From: Salvator merianae
Taxonomy: Eukaryota; Chordata; Lepidosauria; Squamata; Teiidae
Direction of reading: 5' to 3'
DNA length: 64,000 bases
Assembly: GCA_003586115.2 (NCBI GenBank)
Contig: QVOM02000116.1
Coordinates: 34,747,946-34,811,945 of the forward strand
Both the position numbers and the translations under genes were made by a program. The notes below the pieces were generated by a model, which was not told the origin of the DNA, searched no databases, and was given only the letters and a program-made list of their open reading frames with translations. Below are positions 52,401-60,400 of this stretch, piece after piece (within the stretch, counting starts at the first letter, position 1; the number at the start of each line of letters is the position of its first letter).

Positions 52401-55400
52401 TCATAGTAATACAGCCTGATATTGAATTATATTAGTATCAATGAAGCACACAAAAGATGTAATCTTTCATGCAATGATTAGTCACTGGCTGCATAGACAG
52501 GATGCAGTCTGGAGCTGGAGTGACTTTTGTAAATTGTTGTTGTTGGGACAAGAAGCACCGTGGCTCCTGGACTCTGGAGCAGTGTGGTTTCTGGTGCGGC
52601 AGCTTTAGCACAGGACTGGAAATAGCCCTGGAAGTCAAATTAGCCATGGAAAACCATCCTGAGAATCACTGGAAGGGGATGTCAGCTGGAAAGCACCATA
52701 GTCTGTCTATTTGAATGCTGTTGCTGCCTATAGTGCCAGGAAAAGTATTTGCCCCCTTCCTGATTTCTTCTGTTTTTGCATATTTGTCACTCTTAATTGT
52801 TTCAGATCTTCAAACACAATGTAATGTGAGACAAAGACAACCTGAGTAAACATAAAATACAGCTTTCAAAGGATCGTTTCATTTATTGAAGAAAAAGAGT
52901 TATCCAACATCGATATCACCCTTGTGAAAAAGAGATTACTCTTCATTAAGCAGTCAACCAATGAACCAAATTTAATTGATAGTTGGGTTTAGTCAAACCA
53001 GACACACCCAGGGTTGATTATTGCCAGTCCTGCTGAATCCATTCATCCCTTAAACAGAACATTTGCAATAATATGGAGTAGGCCAAAAGGTCTAAACAAG
53101 CAGCAGACCATGCTGTAATCAAAAGAAATTCTGGAAGAGATGAGAAAGAGAGTTCTTGAGATATATCAGTCTGGAAATGGTTGCAAAATCATTTTTAGGG
53201 CTCTGGGACTCCAGCAAACCACCGTGAGAGCCATTATCTCTAAATAGAGGAAACTTGGAACAGTGGTGACTTCCCAAGGGTGGGTGGTCTACCAAACTTT
53301 CTCCAAGAGTGCATCAATGACTCATCCAGTTTAGTCACAAAAGATCTGAAGTATGAGAGCAAAATTTCTTCTTGTCATCTGAAAGCAGCCTCAAAAGAAA
53401 CAAAATTAACTTTTTGGAGTCCTGACTTGAACCCTATTAATATGCTGTGATAGAACCTTAAAGAGGCAGTTCATGCTCAAAAGCAATTAAATTAAAGCAA
53501 TTCTGTAAAGAAGAATGAGCCAAAATTCCTTCACAGTGATGTGAAAGACTTATCTCTAGTTATCAGAAACATTTGGTTACAGTTATTGCTGCTAAAGGTG
53601 ACACAGATATTAAGTTGGGGGGGCAATTACTTTTCCACATGGGTGATATAGGTGTCGGATAACTTTTATCCTTCAGTAAATGAAATGATCTTCAGTAAAT
53701 GAAAGCTGTCTTGTGTTTTCTCAGATTGTCTTTATCTCATATTAAATATTGTTTGAAGATCTGAAATAATTAAATGTGACAAATATGCAAAAATTTAAGA
53801 AATCAGGAAGGGAACAAATACTTTTTCATCTGACAGGTTTTTGTGAGGATACATTGAAAAGAAGGAGAATAATATTCACCACCTTTAGATTTTGGGGAAA
53901 AAAGTGAAATAGAAATGCCATAAATAAATAGCTCCTGTGTCTTTCAAAGAACGAGTTTATGTATTATATAAATTTGTGCAGGATAGTAGGATGCAGACTG
54001 CCTTTAATCAGTCACATTTTTAATGCTAAAACCTGTCCACCAAAATCCTCAGCATTCTGCTTTTGAAAGAGCAACATGTCACTTGATTTCTACTTGTCTT
54101 CCAAGCACATTTTGAGTGGTTGATTTAAGCCTGTGAAATCCTATTTAGAGAGTTCCAGAGACTTTTACAAGTCTGCTAGTATAGTTATATTTGTGATGGA
54201 GTGAGAATGCACTCTTGACCTCAGATAGCTGTGAGATTCATAAATGTGATCTTTAGATTCTTAACTTAGTTGACCTTACAGGGTTATCATAAATACGAAA
54301 CTGGAAACCTTTTGAATCCTATATTGAATTGCTCTGAGATAAACTGAACAGTGGATCTCTGTGTTAAAGTCCTTCTCTTGATGACTTCTCCTCAGCTCTC
54401 TCTGTTGGATGCCTGCCAACAAAGAATGGCATTTTGGGGGGCATAATTTTAGGATTTTTCTATTTCAGCTGACTTTGAAAGTCATTGTTACTGTGGGATT
54501 TCTTTTGGTTGTTTGGTTTCAGCCTTAATGCTGGAGCCTGTCTGATGAGGATGAAATTTGTTTTTAAAATAAAAACAAAGTAAATGCTAACTGGCTTCTA
54601 GACACTGTTTGAAGTCATCCAGTGAACTAAAAATTGCAGTGGTGGCTCAATACATCTTCTCTTGGCAGGGCCATTGGCAAAATATGCACTTTAAAAGCAA
54701 TAATCCATTCTATAAAATTGACTTTACTTGTTTCATAATGTGCTTGCTTTTTGCAAAATCATAACCATTGGGAAAGAGTCCATGGCAATGATACAGATCT
54801 GGCATTTCAACAAGCACCTCGAATCTCCACCATAAGTCTTGCTTGTGTGTTAAAGCTCCTTAGAGAACCTTGGTATTGGGTGACTATACAAATGTAAATT
54901 CTGTAATGAAACCTGAGAACCTTCCTGCTCTGTGGCCTGAAGGGTTGTCCAGTGTCTCACTCCAGCTCTTGGAGCTGAGGTGGAATTACTTTCCCTTAGT
55001 TTAGGTCAAAGAGCTGTCAAACCAGAGTTGTCTTGTCCTGAGGAGAAGCATTATTTAAATAGTGGCAGCCTGTCAAGGGAGTGCAAGGAGGCAGGGAAGA
55101 GAAAAGCCTTTGTTGCATCCATACACAGTAAAAAAAAGTTGCTTAGAGATGATAGCATGTGATGCTAGAGCTCCTATTCCATCTCTAATCCACATTAAAG
55201 GCCAGAAAATTACTTTGAATTGAGAATTAGAGGTGGAATGGGAAGACTTCCAAGACACGTTTGCACCACCTTTTCAGTTACCGTGTGTGGATGCAGCCTC
55301 TGATCGGAAGCCTCATTTTCATCTGCCTGAATTGGGGCTGCATTCATACACAGTAAAAAAAACCAAAAACAATCTGAGGTGGCTTAGGGTGCCTCCAGAT

Positions 55401-58400
55401 GCTGGCTAAAACCTATGATTTCCGCAAGACTGTATTGGAAATGCCAGACGTATTCGCGATATTCCCTGTACAGTCCAGGTTAATAGGACAATAATATCAC
55501 TATTACAGGAAATCCGGCAATCATGCTGTGTTTCCTGTAATAATGATGGTTCCTTACGTGTCTCCTGGTCTGTTTCATTGTTATTGCACTTGGGGCTACC
55601 CAGATGCCAGCCAAGCATGCAAAAACAATAAAGGAAAGTGGGCGGGTGCTTGGCTGGCTTCCAGGTAGTTTCCATGCAAGATTTATAACAACATGGGACA
55701 GTAGATCTTCCCGAGGTAAAGCTTCTCATATCTGGTGAGGAGCAGCAAAAGGGAATTGTGGGGTGTTTTTTAGATCCTGCATTGCCTCTTGCTGTCTGGA
55801 GACAGCCTTAGAGACAGTTCACTGATGGGACTGTTCACATTATCAGTCTGCCCTTCTCCCCTTTCATGAAAATGCTAGGCTACAAAAGGTGAATTAGAGA
55901 TGGGATGAGAACACAAACGTCTCTGAGGTGCTTCTTGAGATGATTTTTTTCCTACTTGTGAATGCAGCCTATGTTTTGTCCCAGCTCCATCAAAACATGA
56001 TTTGGAACGATTTAAGGGGGGCTTTAAACTCATCTCTCCTATTCTGTCAATCACTGCAAAATGTATGTTCCTTTTTTAAAAAAAACAAAAAACCCTTTGT
56101 AACTTGTGTTGCCTGTTTTATTATATTCTTCTAGTGGATGCTTATTATTTCTGATCTTTCTTTGCAAATTGTTTTCTGAGATGCACTGAAAAGCAATATA
56201 TAAAAATCCTAAATAAACCCCACTTTGGAGGGATTAACTGAAAAATGGCATATAAATACCTCTAATTAAATGATTGAGGTAATTAAGATAAAGGAGCCAC
56301 AAGTAGCCATTGTGGTCAAGACTGCAGTCTTGACCGGTGTTCAAGCACATGGCTTTCTTTCTTTTGTCATGTGCCATCAAACAGGAGTGGAGCGAAATAG
56401 CATGTAGATAAGCAGCTACATGAAATTGCAGCCCCCGTTTTCTAAATGTTCTGATCGATCTGCTTTCCAGCTTTCACAACTTATTGTGAACGCAGGGGGA
56501 GTCGCTGCCGTCATTGACTGCATTGGCAGCTGCAAAGGAAATGTTAGACTCCCTGGAATCATGATGCTGGGATACGTAGCTGCTCATTCGGAGAACCTGG
56601 CCATGGCCGTGATCATATCCAAGGTTAGTTTTTGCTTTTTCGAGAGGATGCCAACTTGTGATTCTGGAATGATGCAGGTATGTCTTGTTGTGCAGTCTGT
56701 GCATGGTGACAGCCTACTCATTAGGCTGGGAAAATACACCCAAAGTAGAAAAGAGTATGTTTTGAAGAAAGTTTTGGGTGACTGAGCTTGGACAGGGGAG
56801 GCACAGGTTTAAAATCTGCCGCTCTTATGGCTCACGGGTTGCCTTTGGACCAGTCACTATGCTTTTATTGACTTCACGGGATTCATTTAAAAGGTTGGGG
56901 AAGAGAACTACACAGCACTAGTTCTTGAAAGTGGAAAGATGAAATGGCTGCTGGCTGTGGATCAAAGATGAGCTGCCAGGCACTGCTATGCCCCATTGCA
57001 AATGCCATTCCTGAAATCAAGTGTGTTGCCTTTAGTCCCCGGAAATAGAGATGAAGAAGAAATATAGGTCCTAGCCACACACAAGCCTTACCTTATGTTT
57101 TAAAAGGAAATCTGCTAGAGCTCTGGATCAGGAGAGAACAGAAACAAATAGTTAATGCAAGTGCAGGCCAAATGCACCCTTTTTATGATATAACTAAGGA
57201 ACAGTGGCGGCGGCTGGCTTTAAGGGCAGGTGTTTGTAACCCATGGAAAGCATGTGATTGCTGTTTGCGGGGCCTCCGTGTCTCTGCACTGTCGCAGCAG
57301 GTCACTGGGCGACCTGCTGCGACAGTACAGAGGCCTGGAGGCCCTGCAAACAGCAATTGCGTGCTTTCTGCGGGTTACAAATCCGTGTCCTTAAAACCAG
57401 CGGCTGCTGCTGTTAAGGAAGTGCCATATTCAGTGCACAAGAGGTTGCTCTGCCACTTAGAACACCCCACCTGAAACCCCTCCCTGTCTCTGTAAATGAG
57501 TGGTCTGCACATCCTGTCCTTTTCTGAGCAGATATGATCCTGCACAGGTCTATTTTCAGGCCCATCCGTTTGCTTGTTTTCCCACTTTATCACTTGATAA
57601 TTACTTATTTAAAAGTGATTTTTTTTAAAGACCCTGAAGTCAGGGCCATAGTCTCTGTCCCATAAGCTCCTATGAATGTGGGCCTGGAATACCATGCTGT
57701 CAGTAAATTTCTAGTCACTTAAAAAAACTTAGGGAATGCCTTCTTGCCTTCCCCTGGAAAGCCTACATCCATCTATTCAGCACATCTTAGAAAAAGTCAG
57801 GCAGGATGCCTCTAAAGGCCATTTGCAGGGACTTGAGAGCAGGTGGAGGTTCCATCTTTGTCTTCCATTAGAGAATGCCCAGAAGCAATGGGGGGCACTG
57901 TGTGAGATGGATGCTGGACCCGATGGACTGTGGCCCAATGTCCTTAAGTTCTTAAAGCTAGCAGTGGAGGAAGCAATACACTTTCCATACCAAAAAAACC
58001 CATACTGCAGGAATTACGATTCCGCGGTAAATACTGCACATTGAATGCAAGATATCAGTTTTTGATACGATTTCCCCACAACACCAACCAATTGAAGGTG
58101 AGGAAACACTATAGTTAAGTAATACACATCACATCATTTACCTTTTTGTTGCTTTTACAGTGGGAAAAGGGATGTAACCTCAATGCTGGTTCAAGGAAGT
58201 GCTGAATGTTTGCAAGATTATAAAGAAAATTATGAAACTAACTGTCTCAAAGAAAATATAGGGAGAGTGTTATATTTCTAGTAAATTTTTTGTTCACTGT
58301 GACATTTAAAAACAGTGCTACTCATGTTGTTAATTTTAGAGCATCTAATGACCAAAAGGAGTAGACTTGGGGTATCTCTTACAACCTACTTTTCAAAAAA

Positions 58401-60251
58401 TGTCAAAGATATAACATTTTATATATTTATAATTTTATATTTCAGAAAATTGTTTTAACTAAACTATAATTTCCATATTCATAGTATAGAGAAAATATTT
58501 TTAAACGCAATCTGGGTAAGTTAAACATTTCTAAATCCTGCATGATAATGGGAAGTCAAAGCATATGTCTAGTTATTTTACTCTCTCTGTTTTGCTAGAT
58601 TAGATCTTTATTATACAACCTTCATTGCTTCTGTTCTTAAAAAATGCTACAGAGATAATAAATATCTCTTGCCTAGGACTATTTTGAGAGGAAGTAAAGA
58701 TTCTGAAGAGAATTGCATAATAAAATTTTGACTGAAATGAAATATACTGTCTATATGATAACAGAATATTTGTGTTTGTAAAGGAGAAGAAAAAAAAAAT
58801 CACCTGATTATACGAAAAAGAACTTTGTACTGTTTGTTTTAAAGGTTATATATTAGTTTGCTAGCACACTTTTACATTTTCATGAGATACTAATTACGTT
58901 ACGTACTTTTCCCAGGCAGCAGAAAGGAAACTAGCAAATAGCTCCTTAGCTTTAATTGTTTTTAAAATGAGAGAATTTAGAAAACATGCTATCTTTTGTT
59001 ATGCCTTTTTATTGTGCTTTCTTCTGTCCTTGCTGTGGTACATTTAAAGATTTATATATTGTAGAAAACCGAAATGCAACATCTTACAATTTGAAGCTCC
59101 ATGAATGTGCAGGCAATGGGAACTGAATATTTTTATCTTAAGCACAACTTTTAGTAATTGCATTATTTGAAACGAGCAGTCTACTTAAGCAAGCTTTCAT
59201 GTCTAAGATGGATTCCGCTAGGAGGTAATGTAATAGTGAGCAGGGAAACCTAGCATTTGAAAGCCTTGCACGCAATATAAGTAATGATGGTATTGTGTCT
59301 CTCATTTTAAAATCTATCAGGCAGCTCTTGGTTGCTGGAGAGCAGAATTAATTCATCCCTTTTTCCCCTTTTGGCAAAGTATTCTAATTATAGAATTGTC
59401 AGGACTAAGAACAGTCTAACTTGGAAGTTCCAGTACGCATCTCTGAGGGTCAAAGCCTACCTAAATAATAATTTGTTAGTTTTGTTTAAATGTACTGCTT
59501 TCAGCAAATGAAGAAAACAAGATAACTTAAATGTGTAAAGGATTGGCACTTAAAGTGGATGAAGAAACCCTCCCCATCTCACTGGGGCTGCGTCCCACGC
59601 ATCTATTTCAGTGAGGCTCGTGTGGCAGCAAGTCACAGTGAAATGAATGAAAAGAGCACAGAAGCAGTGTTTGATTGCTTTCCAGGAAACCTGAAACCCT
59701 GGAATTTCAGTGTCTGATAAAAGTGGCAGCCTTTGCACTCTGAATTGTGGCACCTGCCTTCTGAAAGCGATAAATGCATCTGGTTTAGTTGTTTCCATTT
59801 TGGAGACTTAGGCTTTTTTTTTTGTTAAAAATCCATGTTGATTAAAGCATGTGGCATTCAGGATTTTTCTCTACAAATGCCAGAGGGGACAGAGTCATTC
59901 TAGGTTGTCTGAGTTCTAAGTTGATAGTTCTGTATACACACAGAGAATGAATGATAGTCTTTTTCAGTTCCACCCTTTTTCCTGTCCCCAGCAAACTTGC
60001 AAGGTTCTCCAAACCTGGCTTGGGTTCATAGTGTCTTCTGCTTTTGATGAATACCACAGGGGGTTCCACAGCTAGCAGTGTGTTTGGCAGAAGAGCCAGA
60101 AGACCACATTAAGGCAGCAGCTGCTTGGTCCTTGGGACAGATCGGGAGACATACTCCAGAACATGCTCGCGCTGTTGCAGTGGCAAACGTGTTACCCCTC
60201 TTGCTTTCCCTGTATATGGCAAGTGACAGTTCAGAAGACCTTCAAGTCAAA
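12090..60251 (+). CDS. SPAG6: SPAG6, sperm-associated antigen 6 (5' part, exons 1-8; gene continues past window)
   Basis: SPAG6 (PF16 in Chlamydomonas) is an armadillo-repeat scaffold on the C1 microtubule of the axonemal central pair. It is needed for motility of sperm flagella and motile cilia. Eight exons join in one frame to give 399 codons, starting MSQRQVLQ and ending SSEDLQVK. The residues match vertebrate SPAG6 almost throughout, for example TAALALGRLANYNDDLAEAV in exon 3, VGKHSPQLAQAIVDCGALDT in exon 4 and PGIMMLGYVAAHSENLAMAV in exon 7. Each armadillo repeat shows the helical pattern ending in a conserved A(L/V)xxI or xxHSPxLA turn. All introns are GT-AG, with phases compatible across each junction. 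The chosen ATG has a purine at -3 and matches the family start. Known family length is about 509 residues, so roughly 110 C-terminal residues are missing only because the window ends. No frameshift or stop is seen, so the gene looks functional. Confidence 0.97.
12115..13012 (+). other. SPAG6: SPAG6 intron 1
   Basis: This is an 898-bp GT-AG phase-1 intron. It contains a poly-T run (12170-12188) and a foldback element (about 12355-12572), so a large part of it is mobile-element sequence close to the promoter. Confidence 0.9.
12355..12572. mobile_element. Foldback MITE in intron 1 (family shared with 63353)
   Basis: Arms ttttaatccagcttcagtcc and its inverse ggactgaagctggattaaaa lie about 140 bp apart. 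The right end shares a 20-base identical block (tggattaaaacttaggtata) with the element at 63353-63569. Confidence 0.75.
13013..13108 (+). CDS. SPAG6: SPAG6 exon 2 (residues 9-40)
   Basis: A pyrimidine tract ending ttgcag precedes the exon, and the donor is gcag|gtacat. The first two bases complete Val9. The exon then encodes FEQYQRARTQFVQTVAELAT and RPQNIETLQNA. This is the N-terminal helix before the first armadillo repeat and is nearly identical to mammalian SPAG6. The last base starts Gly41, completed in exon 3 across a 24-kb intron. Confidence 0.96.
15085..15362 (+). mobile_element. tRNA-derived SINE with LINE-like tail
   Basis: The head has an A-box-like tggctcagaagg (from 15094) and a B-box-like gagttcaaggc (15137-15147). 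The body contains gcgccctctactggcc. The tail reads gtaagccgctttgagaca and gcggggtataaa, as in squamate LINE 3' ends, implying mobilisation by that LINE. A TCC/TTC microsatellite follows directly. Confidence 0.75.
15363..15424. repeat. TCC/TTC trinucleotide microsatellite
   Basis: TCC units pass into TTC units directly at the 3' end of the SINE 15085-15362. It gives rise to spurious poly-Glu and poly-Arg open frames on the reverse strand. Confidence 0.92.
15996..16031. repeat. AT / GATATA simple repeat
   Basis: An ATATAT run followed by three to four agatat units, just before the 3' end of the antisense L1. Confidence 0.85.
16090..18790 (-). mobile_element. L1-type LINE ORF2 remnant, antisense in intron 2
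   Basis: Reverse-strand frames, broken by stops and frameshifts, show the L1 reverse transcriptase in order. Before the RT comes a TVWETPKPVVKGHIIS-like segment (about 18600-18665). Then come SLDMKKTFDSISHMYIKQVL (near 17870-17930) and the catalytic YADD box in TYADDILIT (17616-17627). After that are KVKYLGIFISKTLNELLQIN, SLFGSIAAVKINLIPKILFL, and a C-terminal WEKDLG plus KLLYRWYQT. No endonuclease domain was found, so the copy is 5'-truncated. It is a dead copy. The 3' end near 16090 is approximate. Confidence 0.85.
21600..21690 (+). mobile_element. LINE-like 3' tail
   Basis: It contains attgtaattcatcttgagacc and gaatgggatagaagtataaa, a diverged copy of the gtaatccgccctgagacc...gggatataaa tail. 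Confidence 0.45.
22069..22508. mobile_element. TAA-flanked MITE with GGCAGGATCCACAC ends
   Basis: The 440-bp element begins GGCAGGATCCACACAGCACC and ends with the inverse, differing by a few bases. TAA lies on both sides (22066-22068 and 22509-22511). It contains a perfect 19-bp hairpin at 22189-22239. Its ends differ from the element at 35258 but its target preference is the same, so both are probably Harbinger-type. Confidence 0.75.
22189..22239 (+). repeat. Perfect 19-bp hairpin, 13-base loop
   Basis: ACGGAAGAGCAGGAGAAAG at 22189-22207 is followed after 13 bases by its exact inverse at 22221-22239. It sits inside the TAA-flanked element 22069-22508. Confidence 0.85.
26500..26985 (-). mobile_element. 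L2/CR1-like LINE 3' fragment
   Basis: The left edge reads like a reversed LINE 3' tail (tatatcctgctcctc followed by an A-rich aataaaaac stretch), similar to the edge at 61330. Internally there is a 28-bp tandem duplication (26794-26844). The family name is my inference from pattern. Confidence 0.5.
26794..26844. repeat. 28-bp tandem duplication
   Basis: The block tccaaagcttggaggctgcc occurs at 26794 and again 28 bases later, inside the L2-like fragment. Confidence 0.85.
27101..27240. mobile_element. 140-bp inverted-repeat element
   Basis: The arms gaacacaactcctagcat and (inverse) tactgggagttgttgttc extend outward with mismatches to the flanks. A fragment of the right arm type recurs at about 38850-38915 (gggagcaatagtctaaaaca). 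This gggagttgtagttc text is a common dispersed repeat in reptiles. Confidence 0.55.
28539..28562. repeat. (CA)n microsatellite
   Basis: A short AC run interrupted once by a T. Confidence 0.85.
30140..30485 (-). mobile_element. RTE-clade (BovB-like) LINE fragment, antisense
   Basis: Reverse translation gives AMVFPVTMPGCESWT at about 30439-30483, matching the K(A/S)MVFPVVMYGCESWT motif of RTE/BovB ORF2. Further along the same strand is an IIKKKLTYFRHIM-like segment, resembling the RTE C-terminal KKRKL-FGHIM region. Stops and frameshifts show decay. Only the C-terminal part is present, as usual for 5'-truncated LINEs. Confidence 0.75.
31357..31430. repeat. CCTC then CTTT microsatellite
   Basis: A CCTC-type run passes into a pure CTTT run, a compound tetranucleotide repeat in intron 2. 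Confidence 0.9.
33478..33545 (+). mobile_element. tRNA-SINE head fragment
   Basis: The text ggctgtagttcagtggcagg followed by acaagttcaagcccc has spaced A-box and B-box features. No full SINE body follows; a LINE-like tail appears only at 33770-33870. Confidence 0.45.
33770..33870 (+). mobile_element. LINE-like 3' tail
   Basis: It ends tgctctgggacc...gggtggggtataaataaataa, the form of squamate L2/CR1-type 3' ends with a short A-rich repeat. Confidence 0.5.
35258..35782. mobile_element. PIF/Harbinger-like MITE with TAA target duplication
   Basis: The 525-bp element starts GGCCATTTCCGCACT and ends with its near-perfect inverse (AGTGTGGAAATGGCC). Both sides are flanked by TAA (35255-35257 and 35783-35785). 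A 3-bp TWA duplication with GG-starting ends is typical of PIF/Harbinger elements. No transposase is encoded. Confidence 0.75.
36729..36952 (+). mobile_element. Diverged tRNA-type SINE
   Basis: It contains a gtagcacagtggtttg head, a gttgaccttcggccag mid-section and a ttgttgtgaggacaaaatg tail. These correspond to the common squamate SINE layout (tRNA head, gaccttgggccag, gttgtgaggataaaatgg). Divergence is high. Confidence 0.55.
37147..37313 (+). CDS. SPAG6: SPAG6 exon 3 (residues 41-96, armadillo repeat)
   Basis: The acceptor is cacttag|gtgtc and the donor aac|gtaagg. The exon encodes VMALLRPLLLDVVPNIQQ, then TAALALGRLANYNDDLAEAV, and ends at LVYSLAEQN. This covers the first armadillo repeat and part of the second. 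The match to SPAG6 is unambiguous. A phase-0 end leads cleanly into exon 4 (RFYKK). Confidence 0.97.
37314..42144 (+). other. SPAG6: SPAG6 intron 3
   Basis: A phase-0 intron of 4.8 kb. A repeat fragment at about 38850-38915 resembles the right half of the inverted repeat at 27101-27240. A GC-richer patch with a 24-base hairpin lies at 40589-40704. The remainder is unremarkable AT-rich sequence. Confidence 0.85.
40589..40704. repeat. Hairpin-forming inverted repeat in intron 3
   Basis: Arms of 24 bases (40589-40612, gggattagcaagcc...; and 40681-40704) match with three mismatches. The surrounding 40360-40800 is GC-richer than the rest of the intron, so this may be the centre of a decayed DNA element. 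Confidence 0.55.
42145..42328 (+). CDS. SPAG6: SPAG6 exon 4 (residues 97-157, armadillo repeats)
   Basis: The acceptor is ttcttcag|cgtttc and the donor gcag|gtaaga. The exon encodes FYKKAAAFVLRAVGKHSPQL, then VDCGALDTLVICLEDFDPGV, and ends in ALGYIARHNA. The HSPQLA turn and the AS-ALGYIARHNA helix are diagnostic of SPAG6. The final G joins AC in exon 5 to make Asp158. Confidence 0.97.
42329..48210 (+). other. SPAG6: SPAG6 intron 4
   Basis: A phase-1 intron of 5.9 kb. I recognise no mobile element with confidence. The + strand is pyrimidine-rich at about 43600-46130, and 46200-47500 is AT-rich and largely non-repetitive. Confidence 0.8.
48211..48416 (+). CDS. SPAG6: SPAG6 exon 5 (residues 158-226, armadillo repeats)
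   Basis: The acceptor is caccaacag|acctg and the donor ctgaag|gtacta. The exon encodes DLSQAVVDAGAIPLLVLCIQ, then RRIAASALSDVSKHSPQLAQ, and ends LAQMILNPDAKLK. It carries two adjacent near-repeats of the (V)VDAGAI motif, typical of the tandem armadillo repeats in this protein. It ends in phase 0. Confidence 0.97.
48417..49586 (+). other. SPAG6: SPAG6 intron 5
   Basis: A phase-0 intron of 1.2 kb. Exon 5 reads through into it for about 70 codons, with no homology. No repeat was recognised. Confidence 0.85.
49587..49760 (+). CDS. SPAG6: SPAG6 exon 6 (residues 227-284, armadillo repeats)
   Basis: The acceptor is ttaccag|cgtcag and the donor cccgag|gtaaaa. The exon encodes RQVLSALSQIAKHSVDLAEM, then VVEAEIFPVVLTCLKDSDEY, then VKKNASTLIREIARHTPE. 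It is exactly 58 codons, phase 0 at both ends, so skipping it would keep the frame. Confidence 0.97.
50830..51080. other. GC-rich patch in intron 6
   Basis: GC content rises sharply compared with flanking intron, with several CpGs and purine-rich runs (gcgggggaggaggg). It has no recognised repeat or exon signature. It could be an intragenic regulatory element or an unrecognised repeat. Confidence 0.3.
51607..51700 (+). mobile_element. Fragment of the same interspersed repeat family
   Basis: The bases gctgcatcagattgggccc and catctagtccagcagtcagc correspond to the start of the 63688 repeat. Confidence 0.45.
52731..53836 (+). mobile_element. Tc1/mariner transposon, internally deleted, long inverted repeats
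   Basis: Terminal inverted repeats of about 210 bp (52731-52945 and 53625-53836) share aagtatttg, ccttcctgatttctt and gcatatttgtcac. Inner copies of an agttatcc...atatcaccc motif give an IR/DR layout. Between them are broken transposase remnants: an N-terminal helix-turn-helix-like stretch (near 53150-53340) and SPDLNPIN (53418-53441), the conserved Tc1 SPDLNPIE box. The middle of the transposase, including most of the DDE core, is absent. A TA precedes the left end; the right-hand TA appears mutated. Confidence 0.88.
55111..55298. mobile_element. MITE, GGCTGCATYCACAC family, copy C
   Basis: The right end reads accgtgtgtggatgcagcc and the left end the degraded inverse (ttgcatccatacacagtaa). 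The central inverted pair is tctaatccacattaaaggcc against aattagaggtggaat. It is 188 bp in intron 6. Confidence 0.65.
55336..55969. mobile_element. MITE of the same end type carrying nested hairpin sequence
   Basis: The ends ggctgcattcatacacagta and (inverse) cttgtgaatgcagcc lie 634 bp apart. Inside are two further hairpins: ctattacaggaaa/tttcctgtaataatg (55500-55545) and ctacccagatgccagccaag against its inverse (about 55596-55672). This suggests one element inserted in another. Confidence 0.5.
56471..56623 (+). CDS. SPAG6: SPAG6 exon 7 (residues 285-335, armadillo repeat)
   Basis: The acceptor is gctttccag|ctttca and the donor tccaag|gttagt. The exon encodes LSQLIVNAGGVAAVIDCIGS, then CKGNVRLPGIMMLGYVAAHS, and ends ENLAMAVIISK. 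It is 51 codons, phase 0 at both ends. An open frame of 121 codons runs through the exon into flanking intron, but only this part is homologous to the family. Confidence 0.97.
56624..60059 (+). other. SPAG6: SPAG6 intron 7
   Basis: A phase-0 intron of 3.4 kb. It contains a 211-bp foldback (57202-57412) and a repeat fragment at about 57740-57915. From 58000 to 59900 it is AT-rich with no recognised element. Confidence 0.85.
57202..57412. repeat. 211-bp near-perfect foldback in SPAG6 intron 7
   Basis: Two arms of about 102 bases (57202-57303 and 57311-57412) face each other across a 7-base loop. The innermost 15 bases (ctgtcgcagcaggtc) pair perfectly, and the rest pair with scattered mismatches, for example gtttgtaaccc with gggttacaaat. 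It is GC-rich compared with its surroundings. It is most likely a palindromic MITE; in RNA it would form a long hairpin. Confidence 0.85.
60060..60251 (+). CDS. SPAG6: SPAG6 exon 8 (residues 336-399, armadillo repeat)
   Basis: The acceptor is ataccacag|ggggtt and the donor gtcaaa|gtaagg. The exon encodes GVPQLAVCLAEEPEDHIKAA, then AAWSLGQIGRHTPEHARAVA, and ends SDSSEDLQVK. It is 64 codons, phase 0 at both ends. The protein should continue SKKAIKN-like in the next exon, which is not found up to 64000. Confidence 0.96.
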
Positions 60252-60328
60252 GTAAGGTTTTTGCTGCTCTTTTATGTTGCATTGTTTTTAAAGAAAAATC
60301 TCAATGAAGTGCTTGTGATCTGAAAAGA

Positions 60329-60400
60329 ATGCAGGAGGAGCACTCCTGGATCAAACCAACAGCTGATATAGTCCAGCAGCTTGTTTTCACAGTGGGCTCT
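60329..60400 (+). mobile_element. Fragment of the same interspersed repeat family
   Basis: The text agcactcctggatcaaacca and tagtccagcagcttgttttc is a diverged copy of the family start at 63688. It lies about 80 bases after the exon 8 donor. Confidence 0.45.

Larger units (their letters stand above)
49761..56470 (+). other. SPAG6: SPAG6 intron 6
   Basis: A phase-0 intron of 6.7 kb. It contains a GC-rich patch (50830-51080), an interspersed repeat fragment (about 51607-51700), a Tc1-type transposon (52731-53836) with a LINE-like tail just after it (53850-53935), and a cluster of MITE copies (55111-55969). Confidence 0.85.
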
